NCBI RefSeq assembly: GCF_900112765.1
Contig: NZ_FOMZ01000004.1
Span: forward strand, 111,446 to 175,445
From: Actinopolyspora alba
GTDB lineage: Bacteria > Actinomycetota > Actinomycetes > Mycobacteriales > Pseudonocardiaceae
Direction of reading: 5' to 3'
DNA length: 64,000 nucleotides
Below, in pieces: positions 52,952-62,369 of this stretch. The notes beneath the pieces are model-generated. The model had not been told where the DNA came from. It made no database searches and worked only from the letters and a program-made list of their open reading frames with translations. The position numbers were made by a program, and so were the translations under genes. Numbering within the stretch: position 1 is the stretch's first letter; every line of letters begins with the position of its first letter.

Positions 52952-53149
52952 TCAGCCCTGGTCGTAGTCGCCGGTTTTGAGGTGGTTCAGGAATCCTGCC
53001 CAGGTTGCGGGGGTGACGGTGAGGGTGCCGCCCGCGCGGTCCTTGGTGTCGCGGACGGCGACGGCCCGGCTGGATAAGGCGACTTCGACGCAACCTTGGT
53101 CATCATTGGAGTAGGAGGACTTCTGCCAGTCGTGGGCGGTGAATCGCAT
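52952..53149 (-). CDS. DUF397-domain protein
   Basis: A 65-residue DUF397 protein: WQKSSYSNDDQGCVEVA at the start, AVRDTKD and a C-terminal TWAGFLNHLKTGD, all typical. It forms an operon with the XRE regulator (3-nt gap). DUF397/XRE-DUF5753 pairs are very common in actinomycetes, and some act in development or resemble a toxin-antitoxin-like regulatory module. Confidence 0.9.
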   Translation of the reverse strand: MRFTAHDWQKSSYSNDDQGCVEVALSSRAVAVRDTKDRAGGTLTVTPATWAGFLNHLKTGDYDQG

Positions 53150-53152
53150 CGT

Positions 53153-54004
53153 CTAGAGCTCCTTCAGCTTTTCGGTGAGCAGCTTCTTCGACTCTTCCGG
53201 AGTGTTGGCCAGCGCGCGTAGGTGGTTCATGACCTGGGTGTATTGATCGATTTCGGGCTTGTCCTCGAACCACACCGCGCGTACTCGGGTCTCAACGTAG
53301 ACCACGCCGGGATCTTCGGAGATCGGGAAATGCAGGATCTCGAATGTGCCGGTCAGGCCAGGGTGCGGTCCTACGCTGGCGGGACAGACCTGGATCTGGA
53401 CGTTGTCGAGTTCGGCGAGCTCGACGAGGTGTTCGAGCTGTCCCCGCATGGTCGCCGTATCGCCGACGCGACGATCGAGCGCGCATTCGTCGATGACCAT
53501 CCAGGCGTGCAGCGGCTCGGTAGACCGGGTGAGCGCTTGCTGGCGTCTGCCGCGCAACTCGACCTTGTACTCCAGGTCGCTGTCCGACTGCTGGCCGCCC
53601 CGAACGACTTCGCGTGTGTAATCGGAGGTCTGCATCAGTCCCGGAACCAGCAGCGCGTGGAATCCCTCGGTCTTGCTGGCTCCGTCTTCCAGTCCGATGA
53701 AAGTTTGCAAACCAACGAGGGTTTTCGTGTCGGATAGCCGATCCCACCAGGTTCGCTGTTCGGCGGTTTCCAGCAGTTCGGTGTAGCGCGGGATCTCGTC
53801 TTCGGCGTCGTAGTGGCGCAGCAGCTTCTCGATGAACTCCAGCCTCGGCAGGTTACGGCTGTTCTCGAGGTTGGCGATCTTGCCCTGTGAACAGCGCATG
53901 TACTTCGCGGCTTCGGCCTGGGAGTGCCCGGCACGCTTGCGCAGGTTGGTCAGGCCGTACGCCACCAGACGGCGCACCACTGCAGGGCTGGCGTTCACGT
54001 GCAT
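53153..54004 (-). CDS. XRE regulator with DUF5753 domain
   Basis: A 283-residue protein. HTH at about 15-75 (YGLTNLRKRAGHSQAEAAKYM, then GKIANLENSR), followed by DUF5753 at about 95-275 (WWDRLSDTKTLVGLQ, LLVPGLMQTSDYTREVV, MVIDECALDRRVG). ATG 54004 with AGGAAGG upstream is the start. With the divergent genes at 54144 and 54440 it forms the usual DUF397/XRE cassette. Confidence 0.9.
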   Translation of the reverse strand: MHVNASPAVVRRLVAYGLTNLRKRAGHSQAEAAKYMRCSQGKIANLENSRNLPRLEFIEKLLRHYDAEDEIPRYTELLETAEQRTWWDRLSDTKTLVGLQTFIGLEDGASKTEGFHALLVPGLMQTSDYTREVVRGGQQSDSDLEYKVELRGRRQQALTRSTEPLHAWMVIDECALDRRVGDTATMRGQLEHLVELAELDNVQIQVCPASVGPHPGLTGTFEILHFPISEDPGVVYVETRVRAVWFEDKPEIDQYTQVMNHLRALANTPEESKKLLTEKLKEL

Positions 54005-54093
54005 CGGCGGCCTTCCTGTAGGTCGTTTCTGCCCCAGTTTCGCAGCTCGTTTCGCATCATCCGATCGAGGCATAGTAGTTGCTATTAACACGA

Positions 54094-54112
54094 GCTACTT
54101 CTACAAAGTAGT
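54094..54112. promoter_or_regulatory. Operator-like inverted repeat between XRE and divergent genes
   Basis: Arms CTACTT (54095-54100) and AAGTAG (54106-54111) flank CTACA; another GTAGTT lies at 54075. AT-rich and centred in the divergent promoter region, fitting an autoregulatory site of the XRE protein. Confidence 0.5.
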
Positions 54113-54143
54113 TACACCGATTGATAAGTAAGGAGTGTTGGCG

Positions 54144-54443
54144 ATGCTTGAGGTTCCGTTGTTGGGGTGGGGTTGGTCGGGTCCGGTGGTGTGGTGGAAC
54201 CCGGTGGGCGGGTTTCGCCACGCCTTCTCCCGCGAGATCCGGCCGCGTCCGGAGCAGCGGCGTGACACGTTGTGCGGGCAGCACGTGGTGCTGACGGATC
54301 CGTCCGAGGTGGACTGGCTGGTGCCGACCTGCGACATCTGCATGAGCGCGGCCATCGAACACGGCCGCGAGCAGGAGCGCCAGGAACAGGAGACCAGCCG
54401 CAAGCTCCGCGAACGCTTTGGCGATCACGGGGGTGCGCTGTGA
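54144..54443 (+). CDS. Small zinc-ribbon-like protein
   Basis: A 99-residue protein with an N-terminal aromatic stretch (LGWGWSGPVVWWNPVGGFRHAF), then Cys and His in CGQHVV and Cys-x2-Cys in PTCDICMSAA, which may bind zinc, and a charged helical C-terminus. ATG follows AAGGAG by 9 nt. Its stop overlaps the next start (GTGA). Common next to DUF397/XRE pairs; function unknown. Confidence 0.65.
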   Translation: MLEVPLLGWGWSGPVVWWNPVGGFRHAFSREIRPRPEQRRDTLCGQHVVLTDPSEVDWLVPTCDICMSAAIEHGREQERQEQETSRKLRERFGDHGGAL

Positions 54444-55114
54444 CGGCGGTGAGCACGCTGGGGCTGGCCGCGCTGCACCAGCCATTGGGGTTGTTGTGGC
54501 TGGTGGGAACGTTGCTGGCGCTGGCGGTGGGCAGCGCGCTGGCCCCGCTGCGCGGCGGGCACGGCGAGCACGCCGACGCCGGTCCGGGCGCGCTGACGGT
54601 CGCCGGTCTGCTCACGCGGCAACCGAACAGCGACTCGGCAAAGCACCACGACGGTTCCACCTCCGGGGACAGCACGCCGGGAGCGAGCTGTGGTCCGATC
54701 CCGTCGGACTCACTACTGGAAACAGCCACGATCGTGCTGCACGGCCCCGACCGCTCACCCGACTCCGGCTGGTGGGACGCCCTCGGCCACCGGCCCGACC
54801 CCAACCCCACACCGGCAGAACGACTCGCCCTGCGCAACCATCCCGACTACCGACCCCCGAACGCGAGCAGACAACGACCACGCCGCCCCGCCAGCCTCGC
54901 CGAAGAAGACCTCGCCAGGTTGCTCAGCCTGCCCGAAGTGCCCGAGCGGATTCCCGAATCCGGCTACATCGGCAAACACCGGCTCGTGCCGAGTCGTGCC
55001 GGTTCCGGATTACGCCAGCTACAACGGACGAATTTTGGAAACGGGGGAGCAGGTCGCGACGCACGGGACGTTGCCGAGCCGTCGTCGTACCGGGAACGGG
55101 TCATGGCTGCCTGA
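54440..55114 (+). CDS. Membrane-anchored protein, probably frameshifted
   Basis: A 224-residue product with one transmembrane helix at about 14-33, then a Pro/Arg/Ser-rich region. Near 54995 the reading frame seems to change: the next frame gives DYASYNGRILETGEQVATHG and ends at 55220. The sequence there has an imperfect direct duplication GTGCCGAGTC then GTGCCGGTTC; removing 10 nt restores a longer product of about 256 residues. So this gene may be broken. It starts at GTG 54440, coupled to the zinc-ribbon gene. Confidence 0.5.
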   Translation: MTAVSTLGLAALHQPLGLLWLVGTLLALAVGSALAPLRGGHGEHADAGPGALTVAGLLTRQPNSDSAKHHDGSTSGDSTPGASCGPIPSDSLLETATIVLHGPDRSPDSGWWDALGHRPDPNPTPAERLALRNHPDYRPPNASRQRPRRPASLAEEDLARLLSLPEVPERIPESGYIGKHRLVPSRAGSGLRQLQRTNFGNGGAGRDARDVAEPSSYRERVMAA

Positions 55115-55243
55115 GCAGCCGGATAGCCCTCGCGGTGAAGCACCTTGGGCGGTTCACCCGAACGATATGTTGATCTTGTTCCTCGAGTGCTCGACAGTTT
55201 CACCGGGAATCACGAAATGATCACGAGAAAGGACCGGATCCCG

Positions 55244-55813
55244 GTGAAGTTGAACAAGCGGATCGCCCTGGTGCTCGCCACGACGCTCTCCATGCTCGGA
55301 GTGATGGGGGCAGGGGCCGGTGCCGCTGAACAACACGAACAGCGGCCTGGGGCGCGCGAGGCGCAGACCTCGATCGTGCTGGACGAGCCCTACCACCTCT
55401 ACAACCGCAGCGCCCACCTGTTCATGATCGCCAAGGGGTGGAACACCTCGGAGAACGGCATCCTGGACCTGTGGTACCAGCACCGGACCGACGCGAACCG
55501 GCTCCAGGAGCAGTGGAAGTTTCTGCCCACCGGGTTCAGCGGGGTGCTCCGCATCAAGAACGTCGGCTCGGGGCTCTGCCTGCAGCCGGACAACCAGGAC
55601 GCGCTGCGCCACGTGCGGCAGCAGGAGTGCGACCGCGGTGACCGCGAGCAGTGGTGGAACGTGGACAAGGACGAGGGGCTGCGCATCTCGCCGTACAACA
55701 ACGCTCACCGGGTGATGAACCCCTACCAGGTGGCCTACCCCTCGCGCGACATCGTGCTGAACAAGGACGTGGACAGCCTGTCCCAGCGGTGGAGCGCCGT
55801 TCCCATCGACTGA
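55244..55813 (+). CDS. Secreted ricin-type beta-trefoil-like protein
   Basis: A 189-residue secreted protein. Signal peptide at the N-terminus (KLNKRIALVLATTLSMLGVMGAGAGA). The mature part has QxW-like repeats EQWKF, EQWWNV and QRWSAV, typical of ricin-type lectin folds, with possible sugar binding (VGSGLCLQPDN). No catalytic domain is attached. GTG 55244 with AAAGGA upstream is chosen; ATG 55217 would overlap a stop in the alternative frame. A strong terminator follows. Confidence 0.65.
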   Translation: MKLNKRIALVLATTLSMLGVMGAGAGAAEQHEQRPGAREAQTSIVLDEPYHLYNRSAHLFMIAKGWNTSENGILDLWYQHRTDANRLQEQWKFLPTGFSGVLRIKNVGSGLCLQPDNQDALRHVRQQECDRGDREQWWNVDKDEGLRISPYNNAHRVMNPYQVAYPSRDIVLNKDVDSLSQRWSAVPID

Positions 55814-55831
55814 TTCGCACCTGACGAGCGG

Positions 55832-55885
55832 AACGGTCGGCTCGTTCCTTCCGACGGATCGGAAAGGATCGAGCCGACCGTTTTT
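55832..55885 (+). terminator. Long intrinsic terminator
   Basis: ACGGTCGGCTCG (55833-55844) pairs with CGAGCCGACCGT (55870-55881), the loop has further pairing (TCCTTCCGA with TCGGAAAGGA), and TTTTT follows. It ends the lectin gene and may also shield the convergent cydDC gene. Confidence 0.85.
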
Positions 55886-56027
55886 CCGTTCCAATTCCGA
55901 GCGGGGTTTTTCCGCTTCGCCGGGAACGCTGAATCGAGCACCCGCCGGTGATCCCCGCCGGAGGATTCAGCCGGAGAGCACCTCGTCGGGAATCCACTCC
56001 GGTTCGGCTCGGTTCCCGACACTCGCG

Positions 56028-59000
56028 CTACGCGGGGTGCGCCGAGCGGTGCACCACCTCCGCCTGGCCGTGGCGGATGCGAACCACCAGATCCGCCCGG
56101 TGCACCTCGCGGTCGTGGTGCGTCACCCGCACCACGGTGCGGCCGTGTGACTCGCGCTCCAGGGTGTCCAGCAGTTCCAGCGCGGTCGGCTCGTCCAGGT
56201 GGGCGGTCGGCTCGTCCAGCAGCAGCACCTCCGCGTCGGGAACCAGCAGCGCCCTGGCCAGCGCCAGCCGCCGCGCCTCGCCGCCGGAGAGCTCGGTCCC
56301 GCCGGTGCCGACCACGCTGTCCAGCGAGTCCTCCCAGCCACTCAGCCCGGCCGAGCGCAGCGTCGCCGCCAACCGGCGGTCGTCGGCGGTGGGATCGGCC
56401 AGCCGGAGGTTCTCGCGGATCGTGGTGGAGACCAGCTGCGGGTCCTGCGGGCACCACGCGACCCTGCCGCCCACCGCGCACGTCCCGCTCGTCACCGGCA
56501 GCAGACCGGCCAGCACCGCCAGCGTGGTGGATTTCCCACCGCCCGAGTCGCCCACCACGGCCACGTGCGATCCCGGTGGCACGCGCAGTGTCACGCCGGA
56601 CAACGCGGGCACATCGGCCCCGGGCCACCTCGCTCGGACGTCCTCGAGCAGCACCTCACCCGGAGCGACCGGCTGTTCCCGGGTCGGACCGGTTTCCGCC
56701 GACTCGGGTGGTGTCCCCTCAGCCCGGTCCGAATCGGACAGGAACGGGCTCAACCGCTGTTGCGCCCCGCGCAGCGGCAGCCACTGCTGCGCGGCGGTGG
56801 GGAGCTCGGCGACCGCCTCGCCGGCCGCCAGCGGCACCAACGCGAGCAGCGGCGCCAGCACCGGGGCGAGCTCCCCGGCCGCCACCGCCCGCGCCGCCAG
56901 CGCGGTGCAGCCGACCACGGCGGCCCCCATCACGAGCGTGACGACGGCTCCGGCCGCCCCCTCACCCGAGGCCGCCCTGCGGGCCTCGCGCGCCAGCTTC
57001 GCGTCCGCGCGTGCCAGTTCCGCACGCCGCTCACCGGCGGCACCGAACGACAGCAGCTCGGCGGCGGATTCGAGCAGTCCCAGCACCCGGATGGACACCT
57101 CACGGCGTCCCGCGGCCACCACGGCCGCCGCGTGACGCTGCACCGCCAGCGCCACCAGCGGAGCCAGCACTCCCGCCAGCAGCAGCGCGACCGCGAGCAG
57201 CAGTCCGGCCTCGGGCAGCACCAGGGCCTGCACGACAACGGCCCCGCCGCCCACTCCGACAGCGGTCAACGGCGGCCCCAGCACACGGGGTACCAGGTCC
57301 CGCACGTTGTCGGTGTCGTCCACCAGCCTGGCGGCGCCGTCGCCGCGCACCAGCGCGGCCGCGCGTGCGGGTCCCCAGCGGACCAACCCGTCCCACAGCC
57401 GTTCCCGCAGGCTCCCCGCCAGCCGGAACGCGGCGTCGTGGGTGGCCAGCCGCTCCAAGTAGCGCAGCACGGCGCGGGACAGCGCGAAGGTCCGGACCCC
57501 CACGGCGGCGACGCTGAGCGTCAGCACCGGTGGCTGCTGCGCGGCACGCGCGATCAGCCACGCCGAGGTGGCGGTCAGCGCTATACCGGAAAGCAGCGAG
57601 AGCACACCGAGCGCGGCGCCGCCGACTCCGCGCGCCGTGACCAGCTCCCGGATGCGGGCGGGGCCGGAGGCGGTGGGGGAGTGTTCGGTGCCGCGCTCGT
57701 GGTCGTCGGGTGGCGCCTCGCGGGGCTCGGCGGGTCCGGGGCGGTGGCTGGCCAGCACGACGACCGCTCCTGAGTCCGCCGCGTCCCCGATCGCGGCGGC
57801 GATGTGCGCGGCGGTGGCGGCGTCCAGATGGGCGGTCGGCTCGTCGGCCAGCAGCACGCGGGCCCGGCCGCGCAGCCGCAGCAGGCCACGTGCCACCGCC
57901 ACGCGTTGCCGCTCACCGGTGGACAGCGAATCGACGGGACGTCCGGCCAGGTGCTCGGCCGCCGCCGCGCGCAGCACCTCGTCGATGTGGTCGGCGGTGC
58001 CCTCGGGCTGGTCGCTGACAGCGAGCAGCAGCTCGTCGGTGACCGTTCCACCGGAGAACGCGGGGCGTTGCGGGATCCAGGCGACCGTGGCGCGCCAGCT
58101 CGCGGAGTCCGGCCTGCCGATCTCGGTCTCGCCGTAGCGCAGCGTCCCGGACTCGGGGGTGGTGAACCCGAGCAGTACCGCGAACGTGGTGGACTTGCCG
58201 CTGCCGCTGGGGCCGATCCCGCCGAAGCCCTCCAGCCGGGTCACCCGTCCCGGGGGAGCCGTGAAATCCAGCCCGTCGGGCGCGTGGCCCTCCCGACGGG
58301 CCACCCGGAGACCGGTCACCCGCAGTGGAGCGGCGGCGTTCGGAACTTCGGCGTCGTTCGGAATCCCGGAGTCAGCGGGCGAGGAGGTGCCCTGCCCGGC
58401 ATCCGCGGGGTCGAACCGGACCTCCTCGACGCGGCGCACCGCCTCCAGGCCGTCCTCGCTGGCGTGGTGCGCCGCTCCCGCGTTGCGCAGCGGTAGGTAG
58501 CACTCCGGCGCCAGCACGAGCACCAGCAGCCCGGTCGCCAGGTCGAGGTCGCCGGAGACCAGCCGCATCCCGATGCTCACGGCCACCAGCGCGACCGACA
58601 GCGAGGAGCACAACTCCAGGACCAGCGCGGACAGGAACGCGATCCGCAGGGTGGAGACGCTGTCGCGCCGGTACCGCTCGCTGACGCGGCGCACCGCCTC
58701 GCGCTGTGCCTCGGCGCGGCCGAAGGCGGTGAGCACCGGCAGGGCGCGGACCAGTTCGGACAGCTGCCCGGACATGCGCCGCAGCGACTCGGCGGCCCGG
58801 CTGGTGCGGCTCTCGGTGTAGCGGCCGACCAGCCAGGCGAACAGCGGGATGAGCGGGACCGTGACCAGGACGATCGCCGCCGAGGTCCAGTCGGCCAGCA
58901 GAATCCGGAAACCGACGATCGCGGGCACCACGGCGGCGGTCACCAGCGCGGGGAGGTAGCGCGTGAAGTAGGCGTCGAGCGCGTCCAGCCCCTTGGCGGC

Positions 59001-59420
59001 GAGCGTGGTCAGCTCCGCCGCTCCGTGACGGCCGATCCACTCGGGGCCGCGCCGCAGTGCGGAGTCCAGCAGCAGGGCGCGCAGCTCCTCCTTCGCACCG
59101 GCCGCGGCGCGGGCGGAGACGCTCGCGGTGGCCCAGCCGAGCACGCCCCGGGCCAGCACCGCGCCGCACAACACCGCCAGCCGGTCGCCGATGGCGGCGG
59201 TGCCGAAGCCGTGCATGACCACTCGCGCCAGCGCGTCGGCCAGCGCCCACGCCTGCGTGATCAGTGCGAACGCGCTCAGCACGGCCAGCGCGCCGCTGAG
59301 GTAGAGGGCGCGCCGGGTGGACGGCGACAGCCGGGGCAGCGCCCCCAACGGTCCCCTCGTGAGGACGGCGCCGCCGTCGGCACCCGCGGTGCTGCTCGAC
59401 TCCCTCGAACGACCTGTCAC
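56028..59420 (-). CDS. cydDC: Fused thiol reductant ABC exporter CydDC
   Basis: A 1130-residue single chain holding two complete ABC half-transporters. The CydD part has six helices, Walker A GPSGSGKST, signature LSTGERQRVAVARG and Walker B LLADEPTAHLD. The CydC part follows with its own six helices, Walker A GDSGGGKST, signature LSGGEARRLALARA and LLLDEPTAHLD. It exports cysteine/glutathione-type thiols or haem-related reductant needed to assemble cytochrome bd. GTG 59420 has GGAGGTGGG upstream. Fusion is also known in Streptomyces. It is downstream of cydAB, separated by a 315-bp gap carrying one A and one B element. Confidence 0.93.
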   Translation of the reverse strand: MTGRSRESSSTAGADGGAVLTRGPLGALPRLSPSTRRALYLSGALAVLSAFALITQAWALADALARVVMHGFGTAAIGDRLAVLCGAVLARGVLGWATASVSARAAAGAKEELRALLLDSALRRGPEWIGRHGAAELTTLAAKGLDALDAYFTRYLPALVTAAVVPAIVGFRILLADWTSAAIVLVTVPLIPLFAWLVGRYTESRTSRAAESLRRMSGQLSELVRALPVLTAFGRAEAQREAVRRVSERYRRDSVSTLRIAFLSALVLELCSSLSVALVAVSIGMRLVSGDLDLATGLLVLVLAPECYLPLRNAGAAHHASEDGLEAVRRVEEVRFDPADAGQGTSSPADSGIPNDAEVPNAAAPLRVTGLRVARREGHAPDGLDFTAPPGRVTRLEGFGGIGPSGSGKSTTFAVLLGFTTPESGTLRYGETEIGRPDSASWRATVAWIPQRPAFSGGTVTDELLLAVSDQPEGTADHIDEVLRAAAAEHLAGRPVDSLSTGERQRVAVARGLLRLRGRARVLLADEPTAHLDAATAAHIAAAIGDAADSGAVVVLASHRPGPAEPREAPPDDHERGTEHSPTASGPARIRELVTARGVGGAALGVLSLLSGIALTATSAWLIARAAQQPPVLTLSVAAVGVRTFALSRAVLRYLERLATHDAAFRLAGSLRERLWDGLVRWGPARAAALVRGDGAARLVDDTDNVRDLVPRVLGPPLTAVGVGGGAVVVQALVLPEAGLLLAVALLLAGVLAPLVALAVQRHAAAVVAAGRREVSIRVLGLLESAAELLSFGAAGERRAELARADAKLAREARRAASGEGAAGAVVTLVMGAAVVGCTALAARAVAAGELAPVLAPLLALVPLAAGEAVAELPTAAQQWLPLRGAQQRLSPFLSDSDRAEGTPPESAETGPTREQPVAPGEVLLEDVRARWPGADVPALSGVTLRVPPGSHVAVVGDSGGGKSTTLAVLAGLLPVTSGTCAVGGRVAWCPQDPQLVSTTIRENLRLADPTADDRRLAATLRSAGLSGWEDSLDSVVGTGGTELSGGEARRLALARALLVPDAEVLLLDEPTAHLDEPTALELLDTLERESHGRTVVRVTHHDREVHRADLVVRIRHGQAEVVHRSAHPA

Positions 59421-59521
59421 GCTTCCCACCTCCCTCACCCGGTCTCTTCCGATCTCACTGCTGCTTCGCGCTTTCGTTGCTTCGTGCCGTCGTGACGCCA
59501 ACCGAGCCGTGGCCCCGGGGG

Positions 59522-59543
59522 CGTAAATTTCTCGCGAAATCGC
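59522..59543 (-). repeat. Element A, copy 15
   Basis: Reverse-oriented, downstream of cydB and upstream of cydDC, following element B in transcription order. Confidence 0.8.
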
Positions 59544-59576
59544 CGCGCCCCTTCGCCGCAGGCCGCGCCCCGAGCA

Positions 59577-59711
59577 CCCTCGCCACTGGCACCGCCGCGG
59601 GTTCTCGGGTGCGGCTCTCGCGAGGAAGGCCCGACGTTGTGTAGGTCGCTACCCGATGTCGGGCCTCCCCGCAGTGAGAGCCGTGCCAGAGGTTCCGCCA
59701 AGCGACCACCC
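59577..59711 (-). repeat. Element B, copy 4 (full)
   Basis: Minus orientation, beginning 25 nt after the cydB stop. The inner stem is AGGCCCGAC (59627-59635) with GTCGGGCCT (59658-59666). The tail GAGGGTGCTCGGGGCGCGGCC leads to element A copy 15. Confidence 0.8.
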
Positions 59712-59735
59712 TCCACACCCGAGCAGACGAACCTC

Positions 59736-60743
59736 TCAAGCGGCGTGCACCGGGGGGATGTGCTTCGTTCCGATCCGCTTGCGGAACACCCAGTAGGTCC
59801 ACCCCTGGTAGACCAGCACGGCCGGGGTCCCGAACGCGGCCACCCAGGTGACCACGGTCAGGGTGTAGGGGCTGGACGCGGTCTCGGCGATCGACAGCGA
59901 CCACGCCGGGTCGAGCGTGGAGGGCAGCACGTTGGGCCACAACGCGCCGAACAGCGTCACCACCACTCCGGCCAGCGCCACTCCCTGCAGCACGAACGCC
60001 TGACCGTCGCGGCCCACCGCCTGCCGCGCGAGCGCGGCGAGCCCCGTCAGCAGTGCGATCAGCAGCGGAATCCAGGTCCAGGGCGCTCCTTCCCGCAGTT
60101 GGGCGACCAGCAGCAGCCCCACCACGGGCAGCAGCAGCGGGATCCCGAACCGCAGCGCGAAGCGGTGGGCCCGTTCCCGCACGTCGCCCTGGGTCTTCAG
60201 CGCCAGGAACGCGGCGCCGTGCAGCAGCGAGAAGGCCGCCACGGCCACGGCTCCGAGCACGTTGGGCAGGGTGAGGATGACCAGTGGACCACCGACCCGG
60301 TCACCGTTGGCGTCCAGCGGCAGCCCGAACACGGTCGCCGACAGCACGAGTCCGACCATCAGCGGAGCGACCCACGAGGCGAGCACGATCACCGTGTCCC
60401 AGGCACGACGCCACCGGTCGGTGTCGACCTTGCCCCGGTACTCGAACGCCACCCCTCTGCCGATGAGCACCAGCAGCAGCACGGTGAACGGCAGGTAAGC
60501 GGTGCTCAGCAGCCCCGCGTACCAACCGGGGAACGACGCGAACATGGCGCCGCCCGCCACGATCAGCCAGACCTCGTTGCCGTCCCAGACCGGGCCGATC
60601 GTGTTGATCAGTACTCGACGTTCGGTCTCCCTGCGTCCCAGCACGGGAAGCAGCATGCCGACGCCGAAGTCGAAGCCCTCCAGGAAGAGGTAGCCCAGCC
60701 AGAGCAGGGCGATGATGCAGAACCAGACGGTCGGCAGGTCCAT
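59736..60743 (-). CDS. cydB: Cytochrome bd oxidase subunit II
   Basis: A 335-residue membrane protein with about 8-9 helices. The N-terminal LPTVWFCIIALLWLGYLFLEGFDFGVG and FVSLIGRGVAFEYR-like region (LIGRGVAFEYRGK) are CydB hallmarks, with GPVWDGNEVWLIVAGGAMFA between. It binds no haem itself but stabilises CydA. It is 108 bp downstream of cydA and co-transcribed. Confidence 0.95.
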   Translation of the reverse strand: MDLPTVWFCIIALLWLGYLFLEGFDFGVGMLLPVLGRRETERRVLINTIGPVWDGNEVWLIVAGGAMFASFPGWYAGLLSTAYLPFTVLLLVLIGRGVAFEYRGKVDTDRWRRAWDTVIVLASWVAPLMVGLVLSATVFGLPLDANGDRVGGPLVILTLPNVLGAVAVAAFSLLHGAAFLALKTQGDVRERAHRFALRFGIPLLLPVVGLLLVAQLREGAPWTWIPLLIALLTGLAALARQAVGRDGQAFVLQGVALAGVVVTLFGALWPNVLPSTLDPAWSLSIAETASSPYTLTVVTWVAAFGTPAVLVYQGWTYWVFRKRIGTKHIPPVHAA

Positions 60744-60851
60744 CAGGTCACTCCGGTGGTCGGGGCGGTGGGGCGTGCGCGGCTGATTCCGCGCGGGAAC
60801 GGGTCACGGTAGTGGTCGAGGGATCGGGCGAACCGGTCCTCCAGCTCGGCG

Positions 60852-62369
60852 TCAGTAGGCGAAGGAGAGGACGTCGTCCGAGCCGGAGCCGCCCGAACCG
60901 GAGTCGTCATCGGAGGACTTGTGCGGCATCACGGACTCGAAACCGCCGCGCGCGTAGCGCACCATCAGGAACACCTCCACCACCAGCAGCACGCCGTAGA
61001 CGGAGGTCAGCGCGATCAGCGAGGTCATCATCTCGCCCGGTGAGACGCCGGACGAGACGGCCTGCGCCGTGTACATCCAGACGCCGTCCACCCCCGAGGG
61101 GTTGGGATTCGGGGCCACCACGAACGGCTGGCGCCCCATCTCGGTGAAGATCCAACCGAACACGTTGGCCAGGAACGGGGTGGCGATGGACGCCAGTGCC
61201 AGCGGTCCCCACAGTCGCCCGCGCGGGAACCTGCCGCCCCTGGTGAACCAGAGCGCCCCCAGGGCGGCCAGTGCCGAGACCGCGCCGAAGCCGATCATGA
61301 ACCGGAATCCCCAGTAGGTGACCGGCAGGTTCGGCTGGTACTCGATCCGCTCGCCCGCGAGCTCGCCCAACCTCGGGTCGTTCGGATAGTGGGTGCCGTA
61401 CTTCGCCGCGTACTCGCCCCGCAGCTGCTGCACGCCCTTGACCTCGGTGCTGAAGTCACCGTGGGCCAGGTAGGACAACATGAACGGCACGGTGATGCTC
61501 TTGACGCTCTCGCAGTCGGGGCGGCTGACGTCGCCGTAGGCGAAGACCGAGAAGCTGGCGGGTTGTTCGGTGTGGCACAGCGCCTCCGCCGAGGCCATCT
61601 TGAGCGGCTGCTGCTCGAACATCAGCTTGCCCTGGATGTCGCCGGAGATCGCCAGCCCCACGAAGGAGAACAGCGCCACCCACGCGCCGACCCGCATCGA
61701 CTTGTGCCAGACCCGGCGGTCCTCGTCGTGCGGCATGCCCTGCCGGTCGCGCTTCCAGACCTTCCACGCGGCGATGCCGAGCACGAACGTGCCCGCCACC
61801 GCGAAGCACCCGAATATCGTGTGCGGGAAGGCAGCGAGCAGGGTGTTGTTGGTCAGCACGGCCCAGATCGAGCTCAGCCTGGGTTCGCCGTCGACCATCT
61901 CGACACCGACCGGGTGCTGCATCCACGAGTTGGCGGCCAGGATGAAGTAGGCCGAAGCCACGGTGGCCAGCGAGAACGCCCAGGCGCAGGCCAGGTGTAC
62001 CCGTTTGGACAGCCGGTCCCACCCGAAGATCCACAGACCGAGGAAGACCGATTCGACGAAGAAGGCGACGATGCCTTCCATGGCCAGCGGTGCCCCGAAG
62101 ACGTCGCCCACGAACCTGGAGTACTCGCTCCAGGCCATGCCGAACTGGAACTCCTGCACGATGCCGGTCACCACGCCCATGGCGAAGTTGACCATCATGA
62201 GCTTGCCCCAGAACTTGGTCATCTTCAGGTACCGCTCGTTACCGGTGCGGTACCAGGCGGTCTGCATTCCCGCGACGAGGATCGCGAGTCCGATCGTCAA
62301 CGGGACCATCAGGAAGTGGTAAACCGTCGTGATCCCGAACTGCCACCTGGCGATGTCGAGGAGATCCAC
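60852..62369 (-). CDS. cydA: Cytochrome bd oxidase subunit I
   Basis: A 505-residue quinol oxidase subunit. Haem ligand His18 (TVYHFLMVPLTIG) and a further His (FPHTIFGCFAVAG); the third, Met, is in FRFMIGFG. The Q-loop has GDIQGKLMFEQQPLKMASAEA. The conserved GRQPW box appears as GRQPF. It oxidises menaquinol and reduces oxygen with high affinity. GTG 62369 gives the family N-terminus. First of the cyd cluster. I see no clear Rex site upstream. Confidence 0.95.
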   Translation of the reverse strand: MDLLDIARWQFGITTVYHFLMVPLTIGLAILVAGMQTAWYRTGNERYLKMTKFWGKLMMVNFAMGVVTGIVQEFQFGMAWSEYSRFVGDVFGAPLAMEGIVAFFVESVFLGLWIFGWDRLSKRVHLACAWAFSLATVASAYFILAANSWMQHPVGVEMVDGEPRLSSIWAVLTNNTLLAAFPHTIFGCFAVAGTFVLGIAAWKVWKRDRQGMPHDEDRRVWHKSMRVGAWVALFSFVGLAISGDIQGKLMFEQQPLKMASAEALCHTEQPASFSVFAYGDVSRPDCESVKSITVPFMLSYLAHGDFSTEVKGVQQLRGEYAAKYGTHYPNDPRLGELAGERIEYQPNLPVTYWGFRFMIGFGAVSALAALGALWFTRGGRFPRGRLWGPLALASIATPFLANVFGWIFTEMGRQPFVVAPNPNPSGVDGVWMYTAQAVSSGVSPGEMMTSLIALTSVYGVLLVVEVFLMVRYARGGFESVMPHKSSDDDSGSGGSGSDDVLSFAY

